From positions 62,001 through 126,000 of the forward strand of contig NZ_BSOS01000005.1 in the NCBI RefSeq assembly GCF_030160635.1: 64,000 bases of DNA. The letters run 5' to 3'. Below the pieces are notes generated by a model that was not told the DNA's origin, made no database searches, and saw nothing but the letters and a program-made list of their open reading frames with translations. Each line of letters begins with the position of its first letter. Within the stretch, counting starts at the first letter, position 1. This DNA is from Acidocella aquatica. Lineage in GTDB: Bacteria > Pseudomonadota > Alphaproteobacteria > Acetobacterales > Acetobacteraceae. This document shows positions 62,623 to 64,000 of this stretch, piece by piece. The position numbers were made by a program, and so were the translations under genes.

Positions 62623-62868
62623 ATGGGCAGTTTTATGTTGTTGATTTTAGCCATTCTAGGCTTCCTTCTCTATTTTCTTCCCTGCATTATCTCAGGCAAC
62701 CGCAATGCCACGAACGGCGGGGCTGTCTTTATGGTCAACTTGCTTTTTGGCTGGACATTAATCGGCTGGCTGGTTGCCATGATTATGGCTATTACCGCAC
62801 AGACAGAGGTATCGGCCGAAATCGAACGCGAGACATTGCGCCAGTTACGAGCCAAGGCAAACAAATAG
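62623..62868 (+). CDS. Superinfection immunity-like membrane protein
   Basis: 81 residues with two membrane segments. YFLPCIISGNRNATNGGAVF followed by MVNLLFGWTLIGWLVAMIMA is the pattern of the phage T4 Imm-like superinfection immunity family (PF14373). Phage Imm blocks DNA entry of a second phage; bacterial members are common and mostly untested. A short charged tail follows. It lies inside the segment that splits a dispersed repeat. Confidence 0.82.
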   Translation: MGSFMLLILAILGFLLYFLPCIISGNRNATNGGAVFMVNLLFGWTLIGWLVAMIMAITAQTEVSAEIERETLRQLRAKANK

Positions 62869-62914
62869 CCTGCCTGGCCGTTACGCTCCATAAGCCCTCT
62901 TCCGCCCAATCTAC

Positions 62915-62968
62915 CGATAAACGCTTTCGGCTCGCTCAGGCGAGCGAACCTCAAACGATTGCGCTTAA
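62915..62968 (+). repeat. Modular dispersed repeat, right part of a split copy
   Basis: From CGAT (62915-62918), the tail resumes: ACGCTTTCGGCTCGCTCAGG, then CGAGCGAACCTCAAACGATT and GCGCTTA. Joined to 62489-62544 it gives one nearly complete repeat. Confidence 0.85.
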
Positions 62969-63004
62969 TTGATAAGAGGCTGATTCAGCCATTCGCTGAA
63001 GACC

Positions 63005-63718
63005 CTAACGGCCCGCATCCACCAGCACCCGGCGGCCCGCGGCCCGGTGCCGCGCGGGAATAAGCCCGTGCAGATCCTTGCTCGCCGCCACGACGTGCAG
63101 CCCGGCGAATTGCGGCGCCAGCAGGCGCCCGGTGCGCTCGCACATATTAAATACCCGCAGCGCCGGTCCCCAGTTCAGCGGCGGGGCGAACAGGCAGGTT
63201 TCCTCGGCTTCGACGCGGAAAAACAGCCCTTGCAGCAGCCGGGTGATCTGGGCCTCCGAATACGGCTGGCCATGGCCGAAGGGCGTGCTCTCCGCATAGG
63301 CCCAAAGCCCGCGCCGGTTGGGCGCCACGATGATCAGCTGCCCGTCATCCTTCAGCAGCCGCCACACCTCGCGCAGGCAGCGCCGTGCGTTGCCGGCCTG
63401 CTCCAGCCCATGCACGAGGAGGATCCGGTCAAACATCAGGTCGGGGAAGGGCAGGGCATCCTCCTCCGCGCTGCACGCGAGGTTGGCCCGTCCGGCAGGC
63501 CACGGGGCCAGCCCCAGTTGCGGCGGCGATACAGCGATGCACCGCCGCGCCTGTTCGCGCCACAAATGCAGATAAGGCCCAGTGTAGCCAAGCCCCAGCA
63601 CCGACATCCCGGTGCAGTCCGGCCATAGCGCAAGCAGCTTCCGCCGCAGCAGGGCGGCTGTCATCTGTCCCAGCGCGGTGGCATAAAATCCGGCCGCATC
63701 TCGCGTATCGGTCGCCAT
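63005..63718 (-). CDS. Class I SAM-dependent methyltransferase
   Basis: 237 residues from the ATG at 63718 (MATDTRDAAGFYATALGQMT). MSVLGLGYTGPYLHLW is the SAM motif in a variant form, and DRILLVHGLEQAGNARRCLR-EVWRLLKDDGQLIIVAPNRR is the Methyltransf_11 end. It is divergent from gloB, a pairing common in Alphaproteobacteria. The substrate is unknown. Confidence 0.85.
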   Translation of the reverse strand: MATDTRDAAGFYATALGQMTAALLRRKLLALWPDCTGMSVLGLGYTGPYLHLWREQARRCIAVSPPQLGLAPWPAGRANLACSAEEDALPFPDLMFDRILLVHGLEQAGNARRCLREVWRLLKDDGQLIIVAPNRRGLWAYAESTPFGHGQPYSEAQITRLLQGLFFRVEAEETCLFAPPLNWGPALRVFNMCERTGRLLAPQFAGLHVVAASKDLHGLIPARHRAAGRRVLVDAGR

Positions 63719-63758
63719 TGGCCCTATATATACGCGCAAACACCAAGGAGTGACACAG

Positions 63759-64000
63759 GTGACAGTGACGGCAACGCGCATCCCCATGCTGACCGATAAT
63801 TATTCCTGGCTGCTGCGGGAGTCGGGCACCGGCAAGGTGGCCATCGTCGACCCGGCGGCGGCCGAACCGGCTCTTGCCGCGGTGGAGGCGGCCGGGGGTC
63901 GGCTGGATTATATTTTTCTCACGCATCATCACGGCGACCATATTGACGGTGTGCCGGCGCTCGTGGCGCGCTACCATCCGGTGGTGGTAGGCCACGCGGC
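63759..64000 (+). CDS. gloB: Hydroxyacylglutathione hydrolase (glyoxalase II), 3' end missing
   Basis: The first 80 residues are visible from the GTG at 63759, eight bases after AAGGAG. RIPMLTDNYSWLLRESGTGK and the metal-binding LDYIFLTHHHGDHIDG (metallo-beta-lactamase motif) identify glyoxalase II, which hydrolyses S-lactoylglutathione in methylglyoxal detoxification. The gene runs off the window. Confidence 0.92.
   Translation, partial: MTVTATRIPMLTDNYSWLLRESGTGKVAIVDPAAAEPALAAVEAAGGRLDYIFLTHHHGDHIDGVPALVARYHPVVVGHA

Noticed and set aside
62623-62868. Prophage
   Set aside because: Apart from the immunity-like gene and the S24 regulator far away, no integrase, capsid or tail genes are present.

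Overview
The window is a 64 kb piece of a GC-rich alphaproteobacterial chromosome. Gene content and order (sdhCDAB, an alphaproteobacterial-type isocitrate dehydrogenase of about 490 residues, tsaE-addB-addA-trxA, lgt-MidA-pgeF, a GTTC-N7-GTTC SOS box) suggest Rhodospirillales, most likely Acetobacteraceae. The genus cannot be fixed from the sequence alone. No rRNA, tRNA, CRISPR array or intact insertion sequence was seen.

Layout. 0-6 kb: end of a beta-propeller protein, two FAD oxidoreductases, an SDR and a tandem universal stress protein. 5.9-15.4 kb: a catabolic cluster headed by a divergent GntR/FCD regulator with a perfect palindromic operator. It holds an AA_synth-family protein, an alpha/beta hydrolase, an LLM flavin oxidoreductase, an aldehyde dehydrogenase, a NIPSNAP protein, a complete polyamine-type ABC importer and a flavin reductase. 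15.5-31 kb: housekeeping genes (Nudix, S24-type regulator, pepA, cysQ, trpBA, icd, polA, a zinc-finger protein, trxA) mixed with small secreted proteins and lipoproteins. 31-48.8 kb: addA/addB/tsaE, an FNR-like reductase, pgeF, MidA, lgt, hldD, ubiK, a protein methyltransferase and sdhCDAB.

48.8-59.7 kb lies between sdhB and asd and looks accessory: lower GC by eye, a truncated IS3-type transposase, and a compact four-gene minus-strand operon. The operon encodes a PqqD-like protein, an ATP-grasp ligase, a fold-type III PLP decarboxylase and a fused urea transporter/M23 peptidase. A peptide-type ABC binding protein is encoded divergently. This is the best candidate for an undescribed system. 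The ligase plus decarboxylase pair recalls BtrJ/BtrK of butirosin biosynthesis, where an amino acid is loaded on a carrier and decarboxylated there.

59.7-64 kb: asd, an MFS exporter, two small membrane proteins, a methyltransferase and the start of gloB.

A second theme is a modular dispersed repeat of about 106 bp, with full, partial and degenerate copies and related hairpins. In four places the end of a repeat or hairpin supplies the TAG stop codon of the neighbouring gene. One copy is split by about 370 bp carrying a superinfection-immunity-like gene.
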